Source: Cytobacillus suaedae
Lineage (GTDB): Bacteria; Bacillota; Bacilli; Bacillales; Bacillaceae_L
Length of the DNA: 64,000 nucleotides
Assembly: GCA_014960805.1 (NCBI GenBank)
Contig: CP063163.1
Coordinates: forward strand, 3,497,001-3,561,000
Direction: 5' to 3'
Made by a program: the position numbers and the translations under genes. The notes under the pieces were generated by a model. It searched no databases, was not told the DNA's origin, and saw only the letters and a list, made by a program, of their open reading frames with translations. Positions 7,604-17,072 of the stretch are shown one piece after another. Every line of letters begins with the position of its first letter. Within the stretch, counting starts at the first letter, position 1.

Positions 7604-8571
7604 TAGTTACCACTCCCTTCTTGCGAATCTTTAGGTGCTGTTTGAGTTTGTTTGTCTAAAGGTCTGATTGGGAGGTACTTCATTGTATTTCCTTCTTCAC
7701 TCATAATGTAGATTTCTGCTCCCGGTAATACTTGATCTAGCGTTTCTAACACTAAACGCTTACGAGTAATTTCTGGAGAGACCTTATATTCTTCGTAAAG
7801 AGAGTTAAATTTCGCTACATCCCCACGAGCCGTCTCTATTCTAGCTGCCTTATCTCCCTCAGCTCTGGAGATAATTGCATCCTTTTCCCCTTCAGCTTCT
7901 TGAGTTCGTTGATTTCGATACTTATTTGCTTCGTTAATTTTTGTATTCATCGTTTCACGAGCATCCGTTACATTTGTAAATGCTTTTCGAACATCAACAT
8001 TTGGAAGCTCAACATCTTGTAGTTTTACTGCTGTTACTGAGATTCCAATTTCATATCTTTCTACTAATGAAATAAGTAAATCTCTTACTTCTGCTTCTAT
8101 TTGCGCTTTCCCCGACGTTAGAGCATCATCGATTTTAGAGCTACCAATAATACTTCTTAAAGAAGAAGAAGTGGCATTATATAAAATTTGTTGAGGATCT
8201 TCTGAATTATATAGATATTGACCTGGATTAGTAATCTTCCATTGTACAACTAGATCAGCCAATACAATGTTCTCATCTCCAGTAATCATTTTTGTTTCAT
8301 CTGGAAAATCAACAATTTCGCCGTTTTTTTGGTCATAACCAAATTGCAAACTAAATGTTTCCTTAGATAGTGTTTCTACCTCTTGAATTGGCCACGGCAA
8401 CTTAAAATGTAGCCCTGGTTCACTTATCCCTTCATCGACTTTACCGAATGTTAAAATTACTGCTTGCTCGGATTCATCTACTGTATACCACGATGTGAAT
8501 GCTGTAATACCAAGCAGAATGACAACTAATGATAAACCTGCAATTGTAAAAATTCGTTTTAGACTCATCAT
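7603..8571 (-). CDS. hflK: HflK, SPFH/band-7 membrane protease modulator
   Basis: 322 residues with a membrane helix at about 7-27 (FTIAGLSLVVILLGITAFTSW) and an SPFH domain (YTVDESEQAVILTFGKV onward). An Ala/Glu-rich helical stretch (EAEGEKDAIISRAEGDKAARIETARGD) precedes a polar tail. Partner of HflC and, by family, regulator of FtsH. The ribosome site AAGGGGGAAA precedes two adjacent ATGs; I use the first, and the second is equally possible. It is first gene of the hflK-hflC operon. Confidence 0.9.
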   Translation of the reverse strand: MMSLKRIFTIAGLSLVVILLGITAFTSWYTVDESEQAVILTFGKVDEGISEPGLHFKLPWPIQEVETLSKETFSLQFGYDQKNGEIVDFPDETKMITGDENIVLADLVVQWKITNPGQYLYNSEDPQQILYNATSSSLRSIIGSSKIDDALTSGKAQIEAEVRDLLISLVERYEIGISVTAVKLQDVELPNVDVRKAFTNVTDARETMNTKINEANKYRNQRTQEAEGEKDAIISRAEGDKAARIETARGDVAKFNSLYEEYKVSPEITRKRLVLETLDQVLPGAEIYIMSEEGNTMKYLPIRPLDKQTQTAPKDSQEGSGN

Positions 8572-8730
8572 GCTGTTTCCCCCTTTTTCTATAATTTCAA
8601 CCCAATTTAATATTTTACTAGATTATTGGGAGTTAGGTGTTTATACCGATTGCTCGGGATATAGTTATATACGAGTGACAGCCTCGAAGGTTTCAAAAAA
8701 TTTATAACCCTTTTCAATAACTATTACACA

Positions 8731-8760
8731 AAAAAGAAAAAAACAACTCTAAAAGGAGTT
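8731..8760 (-). terminator. terminator of GNAT gene
   Basis: Short stem AACTC / GAGTT overlapping the stop codon, followed on the minus strand by a T-rich run. Confidence 0.6.
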
Positions 8761-9244
8761 ATTTTTTATGATTGTTATTAAATTCCTGAACAGATCGTCT
8801 AGCACTATCGTAGCTCTCTATGTATTGATCATTTGTATAGTCTTTGATTACACTTCTCCAAAACGCTTGAGCTGGGTAGTTTTTTGCTATTTGTGTAATT
8901 CTCCAATCACCCAAGAACATATCAAATATTTTTCGAGCAACGATTTTCCCTATACCTTTTCCTGTATATTTCTTGAGTATAAAAAACTCAGCAATAGAGG
9001 CTGGACTCGTTTCGGTTTGGCTATTTACTAAAACAAAACCAGCTAATCCATCATTAACTTTTATAAAAAATGGATGCTTCTTTTCGAGTATCCAATAGTC
9101 TTCTAGATTAAAAGGGTTATATAATCCTTGTTCATTAACTTCAATACTATTTATAAATTCACTAAAATCATAAATATAATACTGCATGATATTATGTAAA
9201 ACTTGTTCTTCACTCTTTGCAACTCTTAAAACTTCAATATTCAT
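8759..9244 (-). CDS. GNAT-family N-acetyltransferase
   Basis: 161 residues with the acetyl-CoA-binding motif A of the GNAT fold (KKYTGKGIGKIVARKIF, about residues 91-107) preceded by the strand AEFFILKKY. The product probably transfers an acetyl group from acetyl-CoA to a small molecule or protein amine; the substrate cannot be read from sequence. Ribosome site GGGGTGAG. It is monocistronic: a terminator overlaps its stop, and the phoPR terminator lies just upstream. Confidence 0.8.
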   Translation of the reverse strand: MNIEVLRVAKSEEQVLHNIMQYYIYDFSEFINSIEVNEQGLYNPFNLEDYWILEKKHPFFIKVNDGLAGFVLVNSQTETSPASIAEFFILKKYTGKGIGKIVARKIFDMFLGDWRITQIAKNYPAQAFWRSVIKDYTNDQYIESYDSARRSVQEFNNNHKK

Positions 9245-9309
9245 ATCTCACCCCAAAGAATTTTTACTACCAAAGTTAATTTTACTAAAATTGGCAACTA
9301 AATCAAGGT

Positions 9310-9345
9310 AAAAAAAATAGACAAGACCTATTAAAGGTCTTGTCT
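9310..9345 (-). terminator. terminator of phoP-phoR
   Basis: Perfect 10-bp stem AGACAAGACC / GGTCTTGTCT with an eight-T run on the minus strand. Confidence 0.85.
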
Positions 9346-9444
9346 TTAAATAAATACATTTCCTCGGATGAAGGGGTCTTCTAACTTAGTGTAAGGAAAT
9401 ATTGTTAAACTCATATAAATATACTGTAAAATTTTTGTAAAGTT

Positions 9445-11214
9445 TTAAGAGATATTTCTTTTTAAGTTAACTATAAAGGTAGTCCCTTCACCAACTTTAC
9501 TATTCACCGCCAATGCCCCATGATGAGCTTCAACAAGGTGTTTAACAATTGCTAAACCTAATCCGGTTCCGCCAGAGTTTCTACTCCTTGCCTTGTCCAC
9601 CCGATAAAACCTTTCAAATATCCGAGGAATTTCATCCTTTTCTATACCTATTCCAGTGTCACTAATTTTAACTTGAACGTTTTCTTTTAGATCTACGACT
9701 TCAATTAATACTTTTCCTCCAGCTTGTGTATACGTAATTCCATTACTGATTAAGTTAAGAAATACTTGCTTTAAACGATAGCTGTCTCCTTCAACCATTG
9801 TTTCATGACCTGAGGTTAAGGAAAGTTCAATATCCTTACTTTCTGCTTTACCTTTAAGTAAAACAATTATCTCATTAATAATTTCAACAATATTCACCTG
9901 TTGGTAATTCAATTGAAAGCCTTGTTGCTCCATCTTAGATAAATCCAATAATTCCTGAATAAGTTCTTGAAGCCTATCGCTTTCCTTTAGAATAATAGAA
10001 AGAAAATACTCTAATGTCTGTTCATCCTTCATAGCCCCATCTAAGAGAGTTTCAGAAAAGCCTTTTATTGATGTAATCGGAGTTTTTAATTCATGAGAAA
10101 CATTAGCTACGAAGTCCTTCCTCATTTGTTCAAGTCTCTTTAGTTCTGAAATATCATGAAAAACAACTACAACACCTTTCCATTCACTATTCGTACCGAT
10201 GATAGGTGTTCCATATACCTCGAAATGTCTTCGTTCAATTTTTAGAGGAAGAACAAGCTGTCTACGAACTTTTTCTTCTTTCATAAAAACTTCTTCAATT
10301 AATGCGACTACCGATTTATGTGGAAATGCTTCATTATAAAGGTGTGATAAGTAGTTTGATGTTTCTATATCAAATATTTCCTTGTATGCGCGATTTACAA
10401 GGTTGATATAACCCCTTCCATCAATAAGAATAAGTCCACTGCCCATATTCTCTATCAATGTTCGGAGACGATCATGCTGCATTTCATGAGCCTTAGTCAT
10501 ATCCTGTAGATTTCTAGCTAAAATATTAATTGACCGATTTAAGGCACTTGTTTCATCTAAATCGGTTTCATAGGTTCTAGCTTTAAAGTTACCCTTAGCT
10601 AGTTCAATTGCAACTTTTGTTGCTGATTCAATCGGCTTTGTATACTGTGTTGTAATCCTTACTCCTAGAAAGAGGATTACTATAAAAGCAACTCCCAAGC
10701 TACTAATTAAAAGCCCCCAAATTTGTTGGTTTACTTTTCTAAGAGAATCCACAGGAGAGCTAAGTATAATATACCCCTCGGCTGTTTCGTCTGCAGCAAG
10801 TAAAGACACTCCGTAATAATACATATCATATTCTTCTACAATTAAGTGGAAGCTCTTTTTGTCGTTTACGTATTCATTAAGAATTGTACTTATTTGTTGT
10901 TCATGAATCGTTTTACTATATTTCTCATGACCATTTGCATCATACAAAATTTTACCCGCATGGTCTATAATTGTTATTCTTGATTCAAGTGCATCCCCTA
11001 TATTATGCATTTTTTCATTTAAATTAGGATTATAAAGAAGCCCACCTTCTTTTACGTAGATTGACACTAGATTAGCTTCCTTTTCCATTCGTTCGTTAAA
11101 TGTATTTAAATAGAAGCTCTTAAACATCTGCCCTAATAGAATCCCTAAACCAAGAAGCACAGAAACTATTAGGGTAATAAGGGCAAACAATAACCGTGAA
11201 CGAAACTTATTCAT
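9445..11214 (-). CDS. phoR: phosphate-sensing histidine kinase PhoR
   Basis: 589 residues. Two membrane helices (about 8-30 and 167-186) flank an extracytoplasmic sensor. HAMP (about 187-240) and PAS (about 250-355) domains follow, then the HisKA box with phospho-acceptor His374 (FVANVSHELKTP) and a complete ATPase domain: N box NLISNGITYT, G1 SDTGIGIE and G2 GGTGLGLAIVKHLV. It phosphorylates PhoP when phosphate is short. The start overlaps the phoP stop by eight bases. Gene order and partner match the Bacillus phoPR operon. Confidence 0.96.
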   Translation of the reverse strand: MNKFRSRLLFALITLIVSVLLGLGILLGQMFKSFYLNTFNERMEKEANLVSIYVKEGGLLYNPNLNEKMHNIGDALESRITIIDHAGKILYDANGHEKYSKTIHEQQISTILNEYVNDKKSFHLIVEEYDMYYYGVSLLAADETAEGYIILSSPVDSLRKVNQQIWGLLISSLGVAFIVILFLGVRITTQYTKPIESATKVAIELAKGNFKARTYETDLDETSALNRSINILARNLQDMTKAHEMQHDRLRTLIENMGSGLILIDGRGYINLVNRAYKEIFDIETSNYLSHLYNEAFPHKSVVALIEEVFMKEEKVRRQLVLPLKIERRHFEVYGTPIIGTNSEWKGVVVVFHDISELKRLEQMRKDFVANVSHELKTPITSIKGFSETLLDGAMKDEQTLEYFLSIILKESDRLQELIQELLDLSKMEQQGFQLNYQQVNIVEIINEIIVLLKGKAESKDIELSLTSGHETMVEGDSYRLKQVFLNLISNGITYTQAGGKVLIEVVDLKENVQVKISDTGIGIEKDEIPRIFERFYRVDKARSRNSGGTGLGLAIVKHLVEAHHGALAVNSKVGEGTTFIVNLKRNIS

Positions 11215-11920
11215 CCATTTTTGGCTCCTCTAGTTTGTACCCTAAACCGCGTATTGTTTTTATATAGACAGGTTTTTTAGAATTACTTTCGATTTTTTCA
11301 CGTAAATGGCTGATATGAACATCTACAATGCGTGTATCACCCGCAAAATCATAATTCCAAACAGCACTTAAAAGTTGGTCTCGAGTAAGAACTCTTCCCT
11401 TATTTCGAGAAAGATAAACAAGCAATTCAAATTCTTTCGGTGTTAGTTCTAATCTTACTTGATTCGTATATGCCTCGTAATGATCGGGAAGGATCTTTAA
11501 CTCCCCTATTACTATATTCTCTGTTTCTGGTTCTTCTTCTTTTTCGGTTTGAATGTTTGTTCTTCTTAAAATGGCTTTAACTCTAGCAACTACTTCTCTT
11601 GGGCTAAAAGGCTTAGTCATATAATCATCTGCACCAAGTTCTAGTCCAATAATTTTATCAAATTCATCATCTTTTGCTGTTAACATTAGTATTGGGGTTG
11701 TCACCTTTTGTTGGCGTAGTTGTTTACACACTTCAATTCCATCCATCTTAGGGAGCATCAAATCCAGTACAAGTATATCTGGTCTTTCTTCTAATGCCTT
11801 TTGGTACCCTTCTTCTCCGTCCATTGCAGTTATAACCTCAAAGCCAGCTTGATTTAAGTTATACTGCAGTAATGTTGAAATTGATGGTTCATCGTCTACG
11901 ACTAATACTTTTTTATCCAT
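11207..11920 (-). CDS. phoP: phosphate response regulator PhoP
   Basis: 237 residues (B. subtilis PhoP has 240). Receiver domain with acidic pocket DD (9-10), phospho-acceptor Asp53 (LVLDLMLPKMDG) and conserved Lys in YMTKPFSP. An OmpR-type winged helix follows (LTPKEFELLVYLSRNKGRVLTRDQLL, then RIVDVHISHLREKI). The upstream TTG at 11932 lies in the ribosome site (GGAGGATATT), so the ATG at 11920 is used. It activates phosphate-starvation genes. A good vegetative-type promoter lies about 70 bases upstream; I could not identify a clear PhoP-box repeat. Confidence 0.96.
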   Translation of the reverse strand: MDKKVLVVDDEPSISTLLQYNLNQAGFEVITAMDGEEGYQKALEERPDILVLDLMLPKMDGIEVCKQLRQQKVTTPILMLTAKDDEFDKIIGLELGADDYMTKPFSPREVVARVKAILRRTNIQTEKEEEPETENIVIGELKILPDHYEAYTNQVRLELTPKEFELLVYLSRNKGRVLTRDQLLSAVWNYDFAGDTRIVDVHISHLREKIESNSKKPVYIKTIRGLGYKLEEPKMDE

Positions 11921-11986
11921 AATATCCTCCAACTAAAAATAGTAAAACCCCTCATCCGTTTTTTCTCTTTTTCTCTATTTACGTTA

Positions 11987-12015
11987 ATTATAGTAGATAT
12001 CATTTAACTTACCAA
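11987..12015 (-). promoter_or_regulatory. predicted promoter of phoP-phoR
   Basis: Minus strand TTGGTA (12010-12015), 17-base spacer, TATAAT (11987-11992). A palindromic element begins about 40 bases further upstream. Confidence 0.6.
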
Positions 12016-12054
12016 CTATTAAGTTGCATTTAGGACAGTTACATTAAAATAGTC

Positions 12055-12236
12055 CGTTAATTTCTGGTCCAGGCACTTGCTTTCCGCGGGGAATTATGAA
12101 AAAGCCCAACTGCCGGCTTTTTCAAGGCAAATTCCCATCGGGGAGGAAGTCGAGCCTCCTCGGCGCTTCGCACCTGTGGGGTCTCGACCTTTCCTCTACT
12201 TCCCGCAGGAGTCAAGTACCTTCCCCTCCAATCAAC
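12055..12236 (-). repeat. modular palindromic element, copy R2
   Basis: Reverse-orientation copy with the GGCACTTGC end and the GGAGTCAAG arm ending near TTCCCCTCCAATC. It carries the nested hairpin GAAAAAGCC (12098-12106) / GGCTTTTTC (12115-12123). With R3 it fills most of the 750-base gap between the MaoC-like gene and phoP. The reading frame through it is spurious. Confidence 0.8.
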
Positions 12237-12409
12237 TCAGCGCTTTGAATACAGTAACAAAATCTAAAAAATACTGTAGCAAATAATAAATTATCAGTTC
12301 TTACATCTCTATTTACATGGTAGAAGTGATGTATATTAAAATTCGTATCCCACTTAAAAATCTATATTTTAGTCCACCAATATCCTTTCTAGTCAAAGTT
12401 GAGAGTAAT

Positions 12410-12591
12410 GGTTATTCGCTAGAATTCACGAGACTCCTGCGGGAGAAGCGCGTCAAAGTGAGACCCAACAGGCGCAAAGCGCCGAGGAGGCTCACGGACC
12501 GCCCGAAGAGGAATCGCCCTTTTGAAAAAGCCAGCAGTTAGGCTTTTTCTATATTCCTCCGCGGAAAGCGAGTGAATTCTAGCGAATAACC
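12410..12591 (+). repeat. modular palindromic element, copy R3
   Basis: Forward copy with long perfect terminal inverted repeats: GGTTATTCGCTAGAATTCAC at 12410-12429 and its complement ending 12591 (one more base pairs on each side). It contains the core (AGACTCCTGCGGG, GCCGAGGAGGCTCAC, CGCGGAAAGCGAG) and the nested hairpin GAAAAAGCC (12524-12532) / GGCTTTTTC (12541-12549). Confidence 0.85.
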
Positions 12592-12630
12592 ACCATTTTA
12601 CTTTTAAAAACAACAGTCAAGGTAGACAAA

Positions 12631-12659
12631 ATAAAAAGAGGAATATAAAAATTCCCCTT
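12631..12659 (-). terminator. terminator of MaoC-like gene
   Basis: Stem AAGGGGAAT / ATTCCTCTT (minus strand, one mismatch) followed by TTTATTTT. Confidence 0.65.
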
Positions 12660-12673
12660 AAGTCTAGCATTAT

Positions 12674-13150
12674 TTAGAAGTTATCCAATGCGTCACCATG
12701 CATTGGTTTAAGTTGATGTGGTGGGCATACTTTTAGTTTGCCTTCAATTACTGTTTCTTCTTGTTCATTAGTCGCGTTTACCGTAATCTCTACGAAATGT
12801 TCCCCTCTGTTTACATCTGTGATTTCAAACAGGAATTGTACAGTTCCATAGTGATAAACTGGCTTTGGAAAAGAAAGCGACTGTGAAAGTACATGACTAC
12901 CTGGCCCAGGTAAGTATTTTGAGATTGCAGCAGTAATGATACCTGTTAACATAACACTTGGAACAATTGGTTTTTTAAATGGTGTTTGGGAAGCATAGTC
13001 ATGCTGAATATATAAAGGATTCGAATCATTTGTTAACCCTAGATAAAGGAGTAAATCCTTATCTTCGATTTTTTCTGTAAGTGATAATTTTTCACCCGTT
13101 GTAATTTCATCTATACTTCTTCCCAATTTACGCTTTTTCCCTAACAACAT
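12674..13150 (-). CDS. MaoC-like hot-dog hydratase/dehydratase
   Basis: 158 residues with the hot-dog fold of MaoC/(R)-specific enoyl-CoA hydratases. The hydratase motif region is present as YLGLTNDSNPLYIQHDYA (about 36-53; Asp, Asn-Pro and His positions retained), followed by the Val-Pro-Ser-Val-Met-Leu helix. It probably hydrates an enoyl thioester; the substrate is unknown. Ribosome site GGAGGTGAG. It stands alone between terminators, downstream of mdh and upstream of phoP, a position also seen in other Bacillaceae to my knowledge. Confidence 0.8.
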   Translation of the reverse strand: MLLGKKRKLGRSIDEITTGEKLSLTEKIEDKDLLLYLGLTNDSNPLYIQHDYASQTPFKKPIVPSVMLTGIITAAISKYLPGPGSHVLSQSLSFPKPVYHYGTVQFLFEITDVNRGEHFVEITVNATNEQEETVIEGKLKVCPPHQLKPMHGDALDNF

Positions 13151-13198
13151 GTGGTCTTTCTCACCTCCGTAATAATTGAAAACGCTTGCAACTACTAT

Positions 13199-13226
13199 TT
13201 AAAAAATTCGGGGGAGCCCCCGAATT
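13199..13226 (-). terminator. terminator of citZ-icd-mdh
   Basis: Perfect 10-bp GC-rich stem AATTCGGGGG / CCCCCGAATT with a two-base apex, followed on the minus strand by TTTTTT (partly in the stem). Confidence 0.85.
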
Positions 13227-13236
13227 CTAGTTTAAT

Positions 13237-14175
13237 TTAATTAAGAACTTGCATTACATTTTTGACTGAAGCAGCAGACTGATCAAGCTGTTTCTTCTCA
13301 TCTTCTGTTAATTCAAGTTCAATTATCTTTTCAATTCCATTTGCACCTAAAATAGTAGGTACTCCTAGATAAATGCCTTCGTATCCATATTCACCTTCAA
13401 GATAGGCAATTGAAGGTAACACACGACGTTGGTCTTTTAAAATCGCTTCAACCATCTCAACTAATGAAGCAGCAGGTGCATAATATGCACTTCCATTACC
13501 AAGAAGATTTACGATCTCTCCTCCACCTTTACGTGTACGCTCTACAATTGCATCTAATCGTTCTTTAGGGATAAGAGTTTCTAATGGTATCCCACCAGCA
13601 TAAGAGTATCTTACGAGAGGGACCATGTCATCTCCATGTCCACCTAATACGAAACCAGTGATATCTTTTACCGAAAGATTTAATTCTTGTGCAACGAACG
13701 TTCGGAAACGAGCAGTATCTAAAACCCCTGACTGTCCGATTACACGGTTTTTAGGGAATCCAGATTCTTTATATACTGTGTAAGTCATAGCATCTACCGG
13801 ATTTGTAAGTACAACAATGTAGCTGTTAGGTGAGTACTTTACAATTTCTTGAGTAACGCTTTTCATAATCTTTTGGTTTGTTTGAACTAAATCATCACGA
13901 CTCATACCTGGTTTACGTGCAATACCAGCTGTTATAACAACAATATCAGAATCCGCTGTATCAGCATAGTTTGATGTACCAATAATATTAGCATCAAAAC
14001 CAAGAACTGGACCAGCTTCAAGCATATCTAGTGCTTTTCCTTTAGTTGGGTTTTCCATTTGTGGAATATCAACTAATACAACATCGCCAAGTTCTTTTTG
14101 TGCTAACAAGAATGCAGTTGTTGCTCCTGTGAAGCCGCCGCCAATAACAGATATTTTCTTGCGTTTCATACTCAT
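13237..14175 (-). CDS. mdh: malate dehydrogenase
   Basis: 312 residues, the same length as B. subtilis Mdh. NAD-binding Rossmann loop [13 protein letters not shown] near the N terminus, substrate Arg region [16 protein letters not shown], and catalytic His in [12 protein letters not shown] (about residue 180). Oxidises malate to oxaloacetate in the TCA cycle (LDH-like MDH subgroup). Two in-frame ATGs lie six bases apart; the second (14169) is better spaced from GGGGG, so two residues may be lost. Last gene of the citZ-icd-mdh cluster. Confidence 0.97.
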   Translation of the reverse strand: MSMKRKKISVIGGGFTGATTAFLLAQKELGDVVLVDIPQMENPTKGKALDMLEAGPVLGFDANIIGTSNYADTADSDIVVITAGIARKPGMSRDDLVQTNQKIMKSVTQEIVKYSPNSYIVVLTNPVDAMTYTVYKESGFPKNRVIGQSGVLDTARFRTFVAQELNLSVKDITGFVLGGHGDDMVPLVRYSYAGGIPLETLIPKERLDAIVERTRKGGGEIVNLLGNGSAYYAPAASLVEMVEAILKDQRRVLPSIAYLEGEYGYEGIYLGVPTILGANGIEKIIELELTEDEKKQLDQSAASVKNVMQVLN

Positions 14176-14212
14176 TTTCCCCCTTATAGACTATTTTTAC
14201 CAATATATATCG

Positions 14213-14240
14213 AAACTACCTCGAAAATTCGAGGTAGTAG
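14213..14240 (-). terminator. intercistronic hairpin between icd and mdh
   Basis: Strong stem ACTACCTCG / CGAGGTAGT but only TTT follows on the minus strand. It may be a weak attenuator or an mRNA stabiliser rather than a full terminator. Confidence 0.4.
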
Positions 14241-14247
14241 TCAATTA

Positions 14248-15519
14248 TTAAGCCATATTTTTAATTAGTTCGTCACCAAACTCAGAACATTTTACCTCTG
14301 TTGCACCTTCCATTAGACGTGCAAAGTCATATGTTACAACTTTTGAAGCAATTGTTTTTTCCACTGATTTAATAACTAAATCTGCAGCTTCGTTCCAACC
14401 TAAGTGCTCAAGTAGTAATACACCTGATAGAAGAACAGAAGAAGGATTTACCTTATCAAGTCCAGCATATTTTGGAGCTGTACCATGTGTTGCTTCAAAG
14501 ATTGCATGGCCAGTTTCATAGTTTATGTTAGCACCAGGTGCAATACCAATTCCACCAACTTGTGCAGCTAATGCATCAGAAATGTAGTCTCCATTCAAGT
14601 TCATTGTAGCAACTACATCAAACTCACGTGGACGAGTTAAAATTTGTTGTAAGAAGATATCAGCAATTGAATCTTTTACAATGATTTTTCCAGCAGCTTC
14701 TGCATCAGCTTGTGCTTTATTAGCAGCGTCTTTACCTTCTTCTTCAACAATACGATCGTATTGTGCCCAAGTAAATACTTTATCACCGAATTCTTGTTCT
14801 GCAAGCTCGTAACCCCAATTTTTGAAAGCACCTTCTGTAAACTTCATAATGTTACCTTTGTGAACAAGAGTAACAGATTTACGTCCCTGCTCGATTGCAT
14901 AGTTAATTGCAGCACGAACTAAACGTTTTGTTCCTTCTTCAGAAACAGGCTTAATACCGATACCAGAAGTTTCTGGGAAACGAATTTTGTTTACACCCAT
15001 TTCGTTTTTAAGGAAATTAATAAGCTTTTGAACTTCTTCAGATCCTTTTGCATACTCAATACCAGCATAAATATCTTCAGTGTTTTCACGAAAAATAACC
15101 ATGTCAGTATCTTCTGGACGTTTAATTGGTGAAGGTACACCTGTAAAATAACGTACAGGACGTAAGCAAGTAAATAGGTCTAACTCTTGACGTAAGGCAA
15201 CGTTTAATGAACGAATACCTCCACCTACTGGAGTTGTTAGAGGTCCTTTAATTGCAATTATGTATTCACGAATCATATCCAAAGTTTCTGCTGGTAGCCA
15301 CTCGCCTGTTTGATTGAATGCTTTCTCTCCAGCTAAAACTTCTTTCCAAACTATTGATTTTTCGCCGTTATAAGCTTTTTCAACTGCTGCCTCTAATACG
15401 CGTGAAGCAGAAGCCCAAATATCTGGTCCAATTCCGTCACCTTCAATAAAAGGAATAATCGGATTGTTAGGTACGTTTAGCACACCATTTGTAACTGTAA
15501 TTTTTTCGCCTTGAGTCAC
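14248..15519 (-). CDS. icd: NADP isocitrate dehydrogenase
   Basis: 423 residues from the GTG at 15519, identical in length to B. subtilis Icd. The ATG 15 bases upstream is part of the ribosome site (ATGGAGGTTT). Landmarks: [12 protein letters not shown], substrate serine loop [32 protein letters not shown], and C-terminal [27 protein letters not shown]. It decarboxylates isocitrate to 2-oxoglutarate with NADP. It sits between citZ and mdh. Confidence 0.97.
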   Translation of the reverse strand: MTQGEKITVTNGVLNVPNNPIIPFIEGDGIGPDIWASASRVLEAAVEKAYNGEKSIVWKEVLAGEKAFNQTGEWLPAETLDMIREYIIAIKGPLTTPVGGGIRSLNVALRQELDLFTCLRPVRYFTGVPSPIKRPEDTDMVIFRENTEDIYAGIEYAKGSEEVQKLINFLKNEMGVNKIRFPETSGIGIKPVSEEGTKRLVRAAINYAIEQGRKSVTLVHKGNIMKFTEGAFKNWGYELAEQEFGDKVFTWAQYDRIVEEEGKDAANKAQADAEAAGKIIVKDSIADIFLQQILTRPREFDVVATMNLNGDYISDALAAQVGGIGIAPGANINYETGHAIFEATHGTAPKYAGLDKVNPSSVLLSGVLLLEHLGWNEAADLVIKSVEKTIASKVVTYDFARLMEGATEVKCSEFGDELIKNMA

Positions 15520-15569
15520 TAGTAAAACCTCCATTTGTTTAAGTTAAAACTACTTATAAATGCTTTATA

Positions 15570-15594
15570 AAACGGTGGTTTATGACCACCGTTT
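15570..15594 (-). terminator. hairpin between citZ and icd
   Basis: Perfect 10-bp stem AAACGGTGGT / ACCACCGTTT with a five-base loop. The T run beyond the stem is short, so it probably attenuates rather than stops transcription. Confidence 0.5.
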
Positions 15595-15647
15595 CACAAG
15601 CTTAATAGTACATAATTGAAGCATTTTTCACAAGAAGCTACTATCAA

Positions 15648-16766
15648 TTAGCTTCTTTGATCAATTGGTACGTAAGTTTGCATTCCAGGTCCAGTGTATT
15701 CTGCACGTGGACGAATTAAACGGTTATTTTCATATTGCTCTAGAATATGAGCTAACCAGCCTGATACACGGCTAACCGCAAAGATAGGTGTAAATAAGTC
15801 ATGGTCAATTCCTAAGCTGTGATATACAGAAGCAGAATAGAAATCAACATTCGGTGGTAGAGGTTTTGAACTAGTTACAATTTCCTCAATCTTTGTAGAC
15901 ATTTCGTACCACTTTGTCTCACCTGTAATTGTTGTTAACTTTTGAGACATTTTTTTCAAATGTTTTGCACGAGGATCACCTTGTTGATAAACACGGTGTC
16001 CAAAGCCCATGATTTTTTCTTTGTTTGCAAGTTTAGTTTGAATGTATGATTCTACATTTTCGACTTCACCAATCTCTGATAACATTTTCATAACTGCTTC
16101 ATTTGCCCCACCGTGAAGTGGTCCTTTTAAAGCACCTATTGCAGCAGTTACTCCTGAATACACATCAGATAAAGTAGCTACACAAACACGTGCAGTGAAT
16201 GTAGAAGCATTTAACTCGTGGTCAGCATGTAAAACTAAAGCTTTATCAAAAGCTTCTATCGCAATTTCACTAGGCTCTTGACCTGTTAACATATATAAGA
16301 AATTAGCAGCAAAACCTAAATCAGTACGTGGTGCAATTGGCTCTAAGCCCTTTCTCACTCGTGAAAAAGCTGTCACTAGTGATGGAATCTTTGCTTGAAG
16401 ACGAATCGCTTTTTGATAATTTGAAGCCTCGTCCATATTGTCTGCCTCTTCATCATATAACCCTAATAAAGACACAGCTGAACGAAGTGCTGCCATTGGA
16501 TGGACTTTGTCGATTGGGTAAGTTTTAAAATGATTTAATACTTCTTGTGGTAAACTTGCATTTTCAGCTAGTTGTTGCTTTAGTTCTGCAAGCTCATTTT
16601 GAGTTGGTAATTTACGGTGCCATAATAAGTAAATAACTTCTTCGAAACTTGCATTATCTGCAAGGTCATCAATGTTATACCCAACATAAGTTAGGGTATC
16701 ATCGATAATAGAACTGATAGAAGATGTAGTTGCTACAATCCCTTCTAGACCGCGTGTTGCTGTCAT
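15648..16766 (-). CDS. citZ: citrate synthase
   Basis: 372 residues, equal to B. subtilis CitZ. The catalytic triad is visible: His in LHGGANEAVMK, His in GFGHRVYQQGDPR and Asp in PNVDFYSASVY. Condenses acetyl-CoA and oxaloacetate. Ribosome site AGGAGAGG. First gene of citZ-icd-mdh. In B. subtilis this promoter is controlled by CcpC and CcpA; here I see only weak ATAA/TTAT half-sites and an imperfect cre-like AAGCGCT in the 300 bases upstream, so regulation is not proven. Confidence 0.97.
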   Translation of the reverse strand: MTATRGLEGIVATTSSISSIIDDTLTYVGYNIDDLADNASFEEVIYLLWHRKLPTQNELAELKQQLAENASLPQEVLNHFKTYPIDKVHPMAALRSAVSLLGLYDEEADNMDEASNYQKAIRLQAKIPSLVTAFSRVRKGLEPIAPRTDLGFAANFLYMLTGQEPSEIAIEAFDKALVLHADHELNASTFTARVCVATLSDVYSGVTAAIGALKGPLHGGANEAVMKMLSEIGEVENVESYIQTKLANKEKIMGFGHRVYQQGDPRAKHLKKMSQKLTTITGETKWYEMSTKIEEIVTSSKPLPPNVDFYSASVYHSLGIDHDLFTPIFAVSRVSGWLAHILEQYENNRLIRPRAEYTGPGMQTYVPIDQRS

Positions 16767-17072
16767 AAAAAACCTCTCCTTTTTTTGAAAATTTCCCCAT
16801 TACCCATTATTAATTTGGATTTTATCCAAGTGAGCGCTTGTTCAATATAACACATTTCATAACTTCATTTTTAATAAGTAAATGCTTACAATTCCAAGCG
16901 TCCATTAAGTGTACATCACCAAAAAGTTAGTGACATCTAAAATAGGATAAAATTGCATATAAAATGCTCTATGTAGGAAGGATGCAATCTTATCTATTAT
17001 TATACCTAATTATCAGATTTTTGTGAATCACAACAGGTATAGTAAGACCATAAATATTATAACACAAAAATA
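16767..17072. other. upstream region of citZ
   Basis: No gene. It must contain the citZ promoter and the ytwI 3' end. A TTGAAC hexamer (minus strand) near 16840 lies beside AAGCGCT, but the -10 spacing is poor and I cannot fix the promoter. Confidence 0.3.

Noticed and set aside
11933-12060. PhoP-box (TTAACA-like repeats) in the phoP promoter
   Set aside because: No pair of correctly spaced repeats was found.
12077-12613. Open reading frames through palindromic copies R2 and R3
   Set aside because: They run inside the repeat, have no ribosome site, and equivalent frames recur in other copies as a by-product of the conserved GC-rich core.
16830-16860. CcpA cre and CcpC sites before citZ
   Set aside because: Expected from B. 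subtilis, but AAGCGCT lacks matching flanks and ATAA/TTAT half-sites are not correctly spaced, so I do not call them.
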